Shown: one piece after another, positions 16,076 to 23,200 of the stretch | Layout of the letters: each line of letters begins with the position of its first letter | How positions within the stretch are numbered: position 1 is the first letter of the stretch | Origin: JAKAXG01 sp035702985 | Lineage (GTDB): Bacteria > Actinomycetota > Acidimicrobiia > Acidimicrobiales > Palsa-688 | Reading direction: 5' to 3' | DNA: 28,925 nt | Assembly (NCBI GenBank): GCA_035702985.1 | Contig: DASSZD010000117.1 | Span: 1 to 28,925 of the forward strand | The notes under the pieces: model-generated | Seen by the model: only the letters and a program-made list of their open reading frames with translations | Databases searched by the model: none | What the model was told of the DNA's origin: nothing | Made by a program: the position numbers and the translations under genes

Positions 16076-17113
16076 CTACAGCCTGGGCAGGAGCCCGACC
16101 GCCTCGTAGGCCCGGGCCAGGGTGGCCGAGGCGATCTTGTCGGCTCGGGCGGCGCCGGTCCGCAGCACCTCCATGACGTGGTCGGGGTCGGACGACAGCT
16201 CCCGGAAACGGGCCTGGATGGGCTCGACCACACCGATCACGGCGGCCGCCACGTCGGCTTTGAGCGGACCGTAGCGGGTGTAGGAACCGGCCACGTCCTC
16301 GGGCCGGCGGCCCTCGATGGTGGCCAGCAGCTCCAGCAGGTTGGACACCCCCGGCTTGGCCACAGGGTCGTAGCGGACGGCGTCGGGACCGTCGTCGGTG
16401 TCGGTGACCGCCCGCTTGATCTTGCGCTCGATCTCCTTGGGGGTGTCGAACAGGCCGATCACCCCCTGGGGGGCGTCGGTGGTCTTCGACATCTTGCGGG
16501 CCGGTTCCTGGAGATTCATGATCCGGGCGCCCCGGCCGGGTGGGGGGATCTGGGGTTCGGGTACGACGAAGGTGTCGCCGTAGCGGGTGTTGAACCGCTG
16601 GGCCACGTCGCGGGTCAGCTCCAGGTGCTGGCGCTGGTCGTCTCCGACCGGCACCCGGTCGGCGTCGTAGAGCAGGATGTCGGCGGCCATGAGCAGGGGG
16701 TAGGTGAACAGCCCCACCCGGGCCGCCTCCTCGCCCCCCTTGGCCGACTTGTCCTTGAACTGGGTCATGCGGCGCAGCTCGCCGATGCTGGCCGTGCATT
16801 CGAGCAGCCAGGCCAGCTGGGTGTGGGCCGGCACGTGGCTCTGCACGAACAGGGTGCAGCTGTCGGGGTCCAGGCCGGCGGCGAGTAGGAGGGTGGCCAT
16901 GGTCATGGTGGCCTGGCGGCGCTCGGCCGGGTCCCCGGCCACGGTCAGGCCGTGCAGGTCCACCACGCAGTAGAAGCAGTCGCCCTCCCGCTGGTCGGCC
17001 ACCCACCACCGCACCGCCCCCAGCAGGTTGCCGAGGTGCGGCTCACCGGTCGGCTGGATGCCCGAGAGCACCCGGTGGCCCGGCGGGGGGGAATTGGGCG
17101 GGTTGGACGGCAC
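16076..17113 (-). CDS. trpS: Tryptophanyl-tRNA synthetase
   Basis: A 345-residue class I aminoacyl-tRNA synthetase that charges tRNA-Trp. The HIGH-type motif is HLGN (26-29, in SGIQPTGEPHLGN), and the KMSKS-type motif is RKMSKTTD. Other family features are FVQSHVPAHTQLAWLLE, MTQFKDKS, LLMAADILLYDADRVPVGDDQRQHLELTRDVAQRFN. The start is GTG at 17113, directly after a leaderless-type promoter; the first 12 residues (proline-rich) are longer than in many relatives, but no closer start codon precedes the first conserved strand. It is divergent from scpA by 50 bp. Confidence 0.95.
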   Translation of the reverse strand: MPSNPPNSPPPGHRVLSGIQPTGEPHLGNLLGAVRWWVADQREGDCFYCVVDLHGLTVAGDPAERRQATMTMATLLLAAGLDPDSCTLFVQSHVPAHTQLAWLLECTASIGELRRMTQFKDKSAKGGEEAARVGLFTYPLLMAADILLYDADRVPVGDDQRQHLELTRDVAQRFNTRYGDTFVVPEPQIPPPGRGARIMNLQEPARKMSKTTDAPQGVIGLFDTPKEIERKIKRAVTDTDDGPDAVRYDPVAKPGVSNLLELLATIEGRRPEDVAGSYTRYGPLKADVAAAVIGVVEPIQARFRELSSDPDHVMEVLRTGAARADKIASATLARAYEAVGLLPRL

Positions 17114-17119
17114 CGGACA

Positions 17120-17125
17120 ATGGTA
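17120..17125 (-). promoter_or_regulatory. -10 element for leaderless trpS
   Basis: On the minus strand TACCAT is followed by 6 nt and then the GTG start at 17113. No ribosome site is present. Confidence 0.6.
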
Positions 17126-17151
17126 TGCCGGGCCCGGCGGCCCCCAGGCTC

Positions 17152-17157
17152 TAAAAT
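17152..17157 (+). promoter_or_regulatory. -10 element for leaderless scpA operon
   Basis: TAAAAT is followed by 6 nt and then the GTG start at 17164. No ribosome site is present. It is 26 bp from the opposing trpS -10. Confidence 0.65.
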
Positions 17158-17163
17158 CGGCTG

Positions 17164-17958
17164 GTGCCCTACACGGTGAGCACCCCCGTATTCGAGGGCC
17201 CTTTCGACCTGCTGCTCCACCTGATCACCCGGGAGCAGGTCGACCTGTGGGAGGTGTCCCTGGCGGACATCGTGGACGGCTACGTGTCCACCCTGGCCGA
17301 GATGCGGGCCGCCCTGGACCTGGAGGTGGCCACCGAGTTCCTGCTCATCGCCGCCGTGCTCCTGGAGCTGAAGACCCGCCGGCTGCTACCCGGCCGGGAG
17401 GACGTGGAGCTGGAGGAGGAGCTGGCGCTGTGGGAGGAGCGGGACCTGCTGATCGCCCGCCTGCTGGAGTGCAAGACGTTCAAGGACGCCGCCGGGGCGC
17501 TGTACCGCCAGATGGAGTCGGCCGGCCGGTCCTGGCCCCGGGTGGCCGGCCTGGAGGACCGCTTCGCCAGCCTGGTACCGGATGTGCTGGCCGGGGTGAC
17601 CGCCGACAAGCTGCGGGAGGTGATGGAGGGCCTGCTGGCCCCCAAGCCCCAGGCCCGGGTCCTGCTCGACCACGTGGCCCCCATCCGGGTCAGCGTGGGC
17701 GACGCGGTGGCCGAACTGGTGGACGAGCTGCCCCGGGCCGGCCGCATCTCCTTCGCCCGTCTGACCGCCGGGCTGGTGGAACGGCTGGAGGTGATCGTCC
17801 GGTTCCTGGCCCTGCTGGAGCTGTACAAGCAGGGCTCGGTGGACCTGGAGCAGCCCTCCACCTTCAGCGAGCTGCAGGTGGTGTGGCTGGGGGTGCCCAC
17901 GGGGTTCCCCGCAGGGGGCGGCGCCCAGCCGGCCGAGGTGGAGGAGTACGAAGGCTGA
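17164..17958 (+). CDS. scpA: Segregation and condensation protein A
   Basis: A 264-residue kleisin subunit of the Smc-ScpA-ScpB complex, which compacts and separates chromosomes. The N-terminal Smc-neck-binding helices carry the family signature FEGPFDLLLHLI-REQVDLWEVSLADI-DGYV (10-40) and ATEFLLIAAVLLELKTRRLLP; the middle is charged and acidic; the C-terminal winged helix (about 185-250) has VVRFLALLELYKQGSVDLEQ-type sequence. The GTG start at 17164 sits at the predicted transcription start. scpB follows with a TGATG overlap of one base. In mycobacteria parA and xerD lie upstream of scpA; here they are replaced by trpS on the other strand. Confidence 0.94.
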   Translation: MPYTVSTPVFEGPFDLLLHLITREQVDLWEVSLADIVDGYVSTLAEMRAALDLEVATEFLLIAAVLLELKTRRLLPGREDVELEEELALWEERDLLIARLLECKTFKDAAGALYRQMESAGRSWPRVAGLEDRFASLVPDVLAGVTADKLREVMEGLLAPKPQARVLLDHVAPIRVSVGDAVAELVDELPRAGRISFARLTAGLVERLEVIVRFLALLELYKQGSVDLEQPSTFSELQVVWLGVPTGFPAGGGAQPAEVEEYEG

Positions 17959-18674
17959 TGGCCACCGAAGAGGAGAAGGCCATCGAGGCCATCGTGATGG
18001 TCTCGGACCGGCCGGTCGAGCCGCACATGCTGGCCCAGCTGCTGGAGATCCCCCCGGCTCGGGTGGAGGAGATCTGCGATCGCCTGGCCGACTCCTACGC
18101 GGAGCAGGACCGGGGGTTCTCGCTGGTCCGGGTGGCGGGCGGCTACCGCTACCAGAGCCACCCCGAGCAGGCGCCCTACGTCGAACGTTTCGTGCTGGAA
18201 GGCCAGTCGGCCCGCCTGTCGGCCGCCGCCCTGGAGACCCTGGCCATCGTCGCCTACAAGCAGCCGGTGTCGAGGGCGCAGGTCGCGGCCATTCGGGGGG
18301 TCAACGCCGACGCCGTGATCCGCACCCTGCTGACCCGCGGCTTCATCACCGAGGTCGCTCGGGATCCCGGACCGGGCCAGGCCGCCCTCTACGGCACCAC
18401 CACGCTGCTGCTGGAGAAGCTGGGGCTCGACTCCATCGCCCAGCTGCCGGCCCTGGCCCAGTTCGTGCCCGGCCCCGAGATCATGGATGCCCTGGAGCGC
18501 AGCCTGAGGGCCGAGCCACCCGCCCCCGACCCCGGCCCGGATTCCGACACCGGAGACAGCCCGGACCCCGGCACCGATCCCGGCCCGGACCCCGGCACCG
18601 ATCCCGGCCCGGACCCCGGCGACGGCACCCACACCGGCGACGGCACCCACACCGGCGACGGCACCGGGGAGTGA
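17958..18674 (+). CDS. scpB: Segregation and condensation protein B
   Basis: A 238-residue protein of two winged-helix domains (about 5-75 and 85-165) that binds ScpA as a dimer. Family features are EKAIEAIVMVSDRPVEPHMLAQLL, LVRVAGGYRYQSHPE, LSAAALETLAIVAYKQPVSRAQVAAIRGVNAD and ALYGTTTLLLEKLGLDS. The ATG overlaps the scpA stop by one base. The last ~50 residues are an unusual acidic tail of Pro, Asp, Gly and Thr, with DPGTDPGP and GDGTHT repeats, absent from ordinary ScpB. The gene ends in a GTGA overlap with rluB. Confidence 0.94.
   Translation: MATEEEKAIEAIVMVSDRPVEPHMLAQLLEIPPARVEEICDRLADSYAEQDRGFSLVRVAGGYRYQSHPEQAPYVERFVLEGQSARLSAAALETLAIVAYKQPVSRAQVAAIRGVNADAVIRTLLTRGFITEVARDPGPGQAALYGTTTLLLEKLGLDSIAQLPALAQFVPGPEIMDALERSLRAEPPAPDPGPDSDTGDSPDPGTDPGPDPGTDPGPDPGDGTHTGDGTHTGDGTGE
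18561..18665 (+). repeat. 24-bp and 18-bp tandem repeats in the scpB tail
   Basis: A 24-bp unit coding PDPGTDPG occurs two and a half times (18561-18584, 18585-18608, 18609-18620). An 18-bp unit, GGCGACGGCACCCACACC, coding GDGTHT, then occurs two and two-thirds times (18618-18665). Units are identical and all in frame. Confidence 0.9.
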
Positions 18675-19438
18675 ACGACACCGGGGATCGGCTCCAGAAG
18701 GTCCTGGCCGGGGCCGGGATCGGCAGCCGGCGCCACTGCGAGGAGCTGATCGCCGCCGGCCGGGTGGCGGTCAACGGGGAGACCGCCGTCCTGGGCCGCC
18801 GGGTCGACCCGGCCACCGACCGGGTGACCGTCGACGGGGTGGCGGTCGCCACCGCCCCCGGGCTGGTCTACTACCTGCTCAACAAGCCGGCCGGGGTGGT
18901 GTCGACGGCATCCGACCCGCAGGGCCGCCCCACGGTGGTCCAGATGGTGCCCGCCGACCCCCGGGTGTTCCCGGTCGGCCGCCTGGACGCCGCCACCGAG
19001 GGGCTGCTCCTGCTCACCAACGACGGCGACCTGGCCTTCCGCTTGACCCATCCCAGCTTCGGGGTGGAGAAGGAGTACCTGGCCGTGGTGGAGGGGGCGC
19101 CCCGGCCGGGAACGGTCCGGCGGCTGCGGGAGGGGGTGGACCTCGACGACGGCCGCACCGCCCCGGCCCGGGTCTCCACGGTCGAACCCGACGTGCTCCG
19201 CATCACCATCCACGAGGGCCGCAACCGCCAGGTCCGGCGCATGGCCGACGCGGTGGGCCACCCGGTGCGCCGGCTGGTGCGCACCAGGCTGGGGCCGCTG
19301 CGTACCGGCAACCTGAAACCGGGGGAGTGGCGCCTGCTCACCCAGGACGAGGTACGGGCCCTGGAACGGGCCGCCGCCGAACCGGCCGCAACCGGTACGC
19401 CCCGGCGCCGGACCGCCCGCCGCGCCACCCGGCCCTGA
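18671..19438 (+). CDS. rluB: 23S rRNA pseudouridine synthase, RsuA/RluB family
   Basis: A 255-residue enzyme with an N-terminal S4 domain (1-60, RLQKVLAGAGIGSRRHCEELIAAGRVAVNG) and the RsuA-type pseudouridine synthase domain. The catalytic aspartate is D106 in VGRLDAATEGLLLLTNDG; other marks are LLNKPAGVVST, KEYLAVVEG and IHEGRNRQVRRM. It converts a uridine in rRNA to pseudouridine; RluB acts on U2605 of 23S rRNA in E. coli, and the scpA-scpB-rluB order is common. GTG at 18671 overlaps the scpB stop by 4 bp. The tail is Arg-rich (RRRTARRATRP) and its coding sequence is part of a tandem duplication. Confidence 0.93.
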   Translation: MNDTGDRLQKVLAGAGIGSRRHCEELIAAGRVAVNGETAVLGRRVDPATDRVTVDGVAVATAPGLVYYLLNKPAGVVSTASDPQGRPTVVQMVPADPRVFPVGRLDAATEGLLLLTNDGDLAFRLTHPSFGVEKEYLAVVEGAPRPGTVRRLREGVDLDDGRTAPARVSTVEPDVLRITIHEGRNRQVRRMADAVGHPVRRLVRTRLGPLRTGNLKPGEWRLLTQDEVRALERAAAEPAATGTPRRRTARRATRP

Positions 19439-19497
19439 ACGGCGGCCTGCGGCCCGCCGCGCCACCCGGACCTGAACGGGGGCCTGCGGCCCGCCGC
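19415..19497 (+). repeat. 37-bp tandem duplication over the rluB stop codon
   Basis: Units at 19415-19451 and 19452-19488 differ at two positions; 9 bp of a third copy follow. Each unit contains a TGA and a GGCC-TGC-GGCC hairpin core with flanking GGC/GCC pairing. 37 is not a multiple of 3, so the second copy is not a coding extension. The doubled hairpin may help terminate or pause transcription. Confidence 0.8.
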
Positions 19498-19501
19498 TGT
19501 G

Positions 19502-19507
19502 TAGGCT
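19502..19507 (+). promoter_or_regulatory. -10 element upstream of tyrA
   Basis: TAGGCT lies in the rluB-tyrA gap. It is 8 nt before GTG at 19516 (a short ORF) and 36 nt before the tyrA GTG at 19544. A promoter here would give the aromatic genes a transcript separate from scpA-scpB-rluB. Confidence 0.45.
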
Positions 19508-19515
19508 CGCCTGCC

Positions 19516-19554
19516 GTGCCCGCACCCGAGCCCGCCCCTCGAAGTGACGTTTGA
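19516..19554 (+). CDS. Possible 12-codon leader ORF overlapping tyrA
   Basis: GTG at 19516, placed as expected for a leaderless start 8 nt after TAGGCT, opens a 12-residue frame (VPAPEPAPRSDV) that stops with TGA at 19552-19554, inside tyrA in another frame. It has no Tyr, Phe or Trp codons, so it is not a classical attenuator. It might couple translation to tyrA, which lacks a ribosome site. It may also be chance. Confidence 0.25.
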   Translation: MPAPEPAPRSDV

Positions 19555-20623
19555 ACCCGCCGACCGGCGGGCCCAGATAGTCGGCACCGGCCTGATCGGC
19601 GGTTCCGTCGGGTCGGCCCTGCGCCGGCGGGGCTGGACCGTAACCGGCTACGACACCAACCCGCAGCGGGCGGCCCGGGCGGTGCAGCTCGGCGTCATCG
19701 AGCGGTCCGGCCGGGACCCGGAGGCGGCCATCGTGTTCGTGGCCACCCCGGCCGGGTCGGTGGCCGGGGCGGTCGAGGAGGCCCTGGCCGCCCACCCCCG
19801 GGCGGTGGTGACCGACGTGGCCGGCGTCAAGGGTCCGGTGGTGGGCCGGGTGACCGACCCCCGCTTCGTCGGCGGCCACCCGATGGCCGGATCCGAACAG
19901 GAGGGGGTGGACGGCTCGGACCCGGAGATGTTCGAGGGAGCCACCTGGGTCCTGACCCCCGAACCGCACACCGACCCGGTGGCGTTCGCCTCGGTGCGGT
20001 CGGTGGTGAGCCAGATGGGGGCCAACGTGGTGGAGCTGGCCGCCGGCCTGCACGACGACATGGTCGCCCTGGTGTCGCACGTGCCCCACCTGACCGCCGC
20101 CACCCTCATGAACCTGGCCGCCGACACCGCCCTCGAGCACGCCACCCTGTTGCGCCTGGCCGCCGGGGGGTTCCGGGACATGACCCGGATCGCCGCCGGC
20201 GAGGCCACCATCTGGCCCGACGTGTGCGCCGAGAACCGCGACGGCATCCTCGAGGTCCTCGACCGGCTGCTCTCCGCCCTGACCGAGGTGCGGACCATGG
20301 TGGCGGCGGGGGACCGCCCGCAGCTGCTCCGCTCCCTGGAACGGGCCCGCGAAGCCCGGGTCAACCTGCCGGCCGGCGTGCCGAGCGCCGACGCCGCCGT
20401 CGAGGTCCGGGTGCCGGTGGCGGACCGGCCCGGCATCCTGGCCGGCGTGACTACCCTGCTCGGCGAGATGGGCGTCAACATCTACGACCTCGAGATCGCC
20501 CACAGCGCCGAAGGCGACCGGGGCGTGCTCGTCCTGGTCATCGATGCTGCCAATTCAGAGGCGGTGCGGGCCGCCCTGCACGAGCGGGAGTACCGGTGCT
20601 CGATCCGCCCGCTGGGCCCGTGA
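19544..20623 (+). CDS. tyrA: Prephenate dehydrogenase with C-terminal ACT domain
   Basis: A 359-residue NAD(P)-dependent enzyme of tyrosine synthesis. The Rossmann motif GTGLIGGSVG is at 14-23, with D37 at the end of the second strand, pointing to NAD use. The catalytic region shows GGHPMAGSEQEG, and the helical dimer domain shows HDDMVALVSHVPHLTAATLM. Residues about 284-355 are an ACT domain (VEVRVPVADRPGILAGV, MGVNIYDLEIAHS), which often gives feedback control by tyrosine. GTG at 19544 gives the normal distance to the NAD motif; the bases before it (CCCCTCGAA) do not form a ribosome site. aroA follows with a GTGA overlap of 4 bp. Confidence 0.93.
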   Translation: MTFEPADRRAQIVGTGLIGGSVGSALRRRGWTVTGYDTNPQRAARAVQLGVIERSGRDPEAAIVFVATPAGSVAGAVEEALAAHPRAVVTDVAGVKGPVVGRVTDPRFVGGHPMAGSEQEGVDGSDPEMFEGATWVLTPEPHTDPVAFASVRSVVSQMGANVVELAAGLHDDMVALVSHVPHLTAATLMNLAADTALEHATLLRLAAGGFRDMTRIAAGEATIWPDVCAENRDGILEVLDRLLSALTEVRTMVAAGDRPQLLRSLERAREARVNLPAGVPSADAAVEVRVPVADRPGILAGVTTLLGEMGVNIYDLEIAHSAEGDRGVLVLVIDAANSEAVRAALHEREYRCSIRPLGP

Positions 20624-21909
20624 CGGCGCTGGTGGTCACGCCCGCCCGGGGGGGCCTGTCGGGCCGGATCCGGGTGCCGGGCGACAAGTCCATATCGCAC
20701 CGGGCCCTGCTGCTCGCCGCCCGGGCCGAGGGCGAGTCGCACATCGTGGGCCTGTCCGACGGGGCCGACGTGGTGGCCACGGCCCGGGCCATCCGGGCGT
20801 TCGGGGCGGCCGTGCACCCCCACGCCGACGGGACGGTCACGGTGACGGGCACCGAGCCCCGGGAGCCCGAGACGGTCATCGACGTCGGCAACTCGGGGAC
20901 CGGGATCCGGCTGCTGGCCGGGTGGGCGGCGGGCATCGACGGCCTGACCATCCTGCACGGTGACGCGTCCATCGCCCGCCGCCCCATGGGCCGGGTGGCG
21001 GAGCCGTTGCGGGCCATGGGGGCCCGGGTGGACGGCCGCCGGGACGGGACGCTGCCGCCCCTGGCCGTGCGGGGCGGCGGCCTGGTCGGGATCGACTACC
21101 GGCTGCCGGTGCCGAGCGCCCAGGTTAAGAGCGCGGTGCTGCTGGCCGGCCTGTCGGCCGGCGGGCCCACCACCGTCCACGAACCGGTCCCGACCCGGGC
21201 CCACACGGAGCAGATGCTGGCCGCGTGCGGCGTGCGGGTGGAGATCGACGGGCCGTCGGTGACCGTCCACCCGGGGCCGGTGAAGCCGGCGGAGTTCCGG
21301 GTCCCCGGCGACCCTTCCCAGGCGGCGTTCTGGGTGGTGGCGGCGTGTGTCACCCCGGGCAGCGACCTGACCGTGGAAGGGGTGTACGTCGGCCCCCGGC
21401 GGGCCGGCTTCGTGGACGTGCTGCGCCGCATGGGCGCCGACGTGCGCTTCGAGAACCACGACCCGGTGGCCACCGTGGCCGACATCCGGGCCCGGTTCTC
21501 GCCGCTCTCCGCCACCGAGGTGGGCGGCACCGAGGTGCCGGGCCTGATCGACGAGATCCCGGCCCTGGCGGTGGCCGCCGCCCACGCCACCGGGACCACC
21601 ACCTTCCGCGACGCCGCCGAGTTGAAGGTGAAAGAGAGCGACCGCATCGCCACCATGGTCGAAGCCCTCGGTTCGGTCGGGGCGGCTGTCGAGGCCCGCC
21701 CCGACGGCTTGACCGTTGAAGGGGGGGCCGGGCATCCGCTGGCCGGGGGCCGGGTGGATTCCCACGGGGACCACCGGGTGGCCATGGCCCTGGCCGTGGC
21801 CGCGCTGGCCGCCCGGGGACCGGTCGAGATCACCGGCTGGGAGGCCGTCGCCACCAGCTACCCACGATTCGAGGAGGATCTAGTGCTGTGCCGCCCGTCC
21901 GAGTCATAG
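20620..21909 (+). CDS. aroA: 3-phosphoshikimate 1-carboxyvinyltransferase (EPSP synthase)
   Basis: A 429-residue enzyme of the shikimate pathway that joins phosphoenolpyruvate to shikimate 3-phosphate. Family motifs are PGDKSISHRALLLAA (20-34, K23), NSGTGIRLLAG, RPMGRV, SAQVKSAVLLAGL, GDPSQAAFWVVAA, DEIPALAVAAA, KVKESDRIATM and GDHRVAMALAVAAL. The longer open frame from 20224 lies over tyrA and is a shadow; GTG at 20620 gives the normal N-terminus and a 4-bp overlap with tyrA. The 3' end overlaps cmk by 22 bp. It works with TyrA in the same operon to supply aromatic amino acids. Confidence 0.95.
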   Translation: MTALVVTPARGGLSGRIRVPGDKSISHRALLLAARAEGESHIVGLSDGADVVATARAIRAFGAAVHPHADGTVTVTGTEPREPETVIDVGNSGTGIRLLAGWAAGIDGLTILHGDASIARRPMGRVAEPLRAMGARVDGRRDGTLPPLAVRGGGLVGIDYRLPVPSAQVKSAVLLAGLSAGGPTTVHEPVPTRAHTEQMLAACGVRVEIDGPSVTVHPGPVKPAEFRVPGDPSQAAFWVVAACVTPGSDLTVEGVYVGPRRAGFVDVLRRMGADVRFENHDPVATVADIRARFSPLSATEVGGTEVPGLIDEIPALAVAAAHATGTTTFRDAAELKVKESDRIATMVEALGSVGAAVEARPDGLTVEGGAGHPLAGGRVDSHGDHRVAMALAVAALAARGPVEITGWEAVATSYPRFEEDLVLCRPSES

Positions 21910-22547
21910 CCATCGACGGACCGGCCGGGTCCGGCAAGTCGACCGTGGCCCGCCGGGTCGCCGCCCGCCTGGGCCTCGACTACCTGGACACCGGCGCCAT
22001 GTACCGGGCGGTGGCCTTCGAGGCCATCCGCCGGGGTATCGACCCCGACGACAGCCGGACCGTCGCCGAACTGACCCGGCAGATGGACCTGGAGGTCTCC
22101 GACCGGGTGCTGGTCAACGGCACCGACGCCACCGTCGAGATCAGGGGGCCGGAGGTGACCCGGGCGGTGTCGGTGGTGGCCGCCAACCCCGAAGTCCGCC
22201 GGGAACTGGTGCTCCGCCAGCGGGAATGGGCCGAGGCCCGGGGAGGAGGCGTGGTGGAGGGACGCGACATCGGCACGGTGGTGTTCCCGGCCGCCGCCCT
22301 GAAGATATTCCTCACCGCCAGCGAGGACGCCCGGGCGGACCGGCGTACCCGGGAGATGCTGGACCGGGCCTACGACGAGGTGGCCGCCGACCTGGCCCGC
22401 CGGGACCGCATCGACTCCACCCGGGCGGCCTCGCCGCTCAGCGCGGCCGCCGACGCGGTGGCCCTCGACACCACCCACCTGAGCGCCGAGGAGGTCGTGG
22501 ACCGGGTGCTGGTCCTGGTCGGCGAGCGGATGCCGGAGACCCGGTGA
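21888..22547 (+). CDS. cmk: Cytidylate kinase
   Basis: A 219-residue kinase that phosphorylates CMP and dCMP. The P-loop GPAGSGKST is at 11-19; LDTGAMYRAVA, the NMP-binding insert typical of long bacterial Cmk, GRDIGTVVFP, RRDRIDSTRAASPL and ALDTTHLSAEEVV are present. GTG at 21888 has GAGGAGG (21871-21877) 10 nt upstream, inside aroA. It ends in a GTGA overlap with the acyltransferase gene. With pyrG in the same window it covers two steps of CTP formation. Confidence 0.95.
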   Translation: MPPVRVIAIDGPAGSGKSTVARRVAARLGLDYLDTGAMYRAVAFEAIRRGIDPDDSRTVAELTRQMDLEVSDRVLVNGTDATVEIRGPEVTRAVSVVAANPEVRRELVLRQREWAEARGGGVVEGRDIGTVVFPAAALKIFLTASEDARADRRTREMLDRAYDEVAADLARRDRIDSTRAASPLSAAADAVALDTTHLSAEEVVDRVLVLVGERMPETR

Positions 22548-23200
22548 GGGGGCGACTGGCCCTGGCCTGGTACGCGGTGGCCCGGGGCCTGGTGGAACTG
22601 GTGTGCCGGCTGTACTGGCGGGTGGAGATCCGGGACCGGGACAAGCTGCCCCGGACCGGCGCCTACGTGATCGCCCCGGTGCACCGGTCGAACATCGACA
22701 CGCTGCTGTCGGGGTGCCTGACCCGGAGGCGTATCCGGTTCATGGGCAAGGACAGCCTGTGGAAGTACCGCTGGTCAGGGGCCCTGTTCAACTCGCTGGG
22801 GGCGTTCCCGGTGCACCGCGGCACGCCCGACCGGGAGGCGCTGCGCCACTGCGAAGAGGCGGTGCGCGCCGGCGAGCCGGTGGTGCTGTTCCCCGAGGGG
22901 ACCCGCCAGAGCGGGCCCCGCCTGCACCCCCTGTTCGAGGGGGCGGCGTTCGTGGCCGCCCGGGCCGGGGTACCGGTGGTGCCGGTCGGTATCGGCGGCA
23001 GCGAGTGGGCCATGCCCAAGGGCAGCAAGAAGATCCTCCCGGTGAAGGTGGTCATGGTGGTCGGCGACCCCATCCACCCGCCGGCCCGCGGGGAGGGCGG
23101 CCGCCTGGCCCGCCGCACGGTCACCGACATGACCGCGGCGCTGGGCGAATCGCTGCAGCAGCTGTTCGACCGGGCCCTCAGAGAGGCCGGCCGGTCCTGA
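22544..23200 (+). CDS. plsC: 1-acyl-sn-glycerol-3-phosphate acyltransferase
   Basis: A 218-residue membrane-associated acyltransferase that makes phosphatidic acid. Motif I H-x4-D is at 47-52 (PVHRSNID), the GKDSLWKY/GAFPVHRG block follows, motif III FPEGTR is at 116-121, and PVVPVGIGG is motif IV. The N-terminus (LALAWYAVARGLVELVCRLYW) is a hydrophobic membrane-associating helix. GTG at 22544 overlaps the cmk stop by 4 bp; the upstream frame over cmk is a shadow. The 3' end overlaps that of ispH by 23 bp, tail to tail. Confidence 0.93.
   Translation: MRGRLALAWYAVARGLVELVCRLYWRVEIRDRDKLPRTGAYVIAPVHRSNIDTLLSGCLTRRRIRFMGKDSLWKYRWSGALFNSLGAFPVHRGTPDREALRHCEEAVRAGEPVVLFPEGTRQSGPRLHPLFEGAAFVAARAGVPVVPVGIGGSEWAMPKGSKKILPVKVVMVVGDPIHPPARGEGGRLARRTVTDMTAALGESLQQLFDRALREAGRS

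Noticed and set aside
19516..19554. Classical aromatic amino-acid attenuator peptide before tyrA
   Set aside because: The 12-codon frame has no Tyr, Phe or Trp codons, and no terminator/antiterminator pair is visible.
18389..20503. A 704-codon minus-strand frame over scpB, rluB and tyrA
   Set aside because: It crosses three recognised genes and has only shadow composition.
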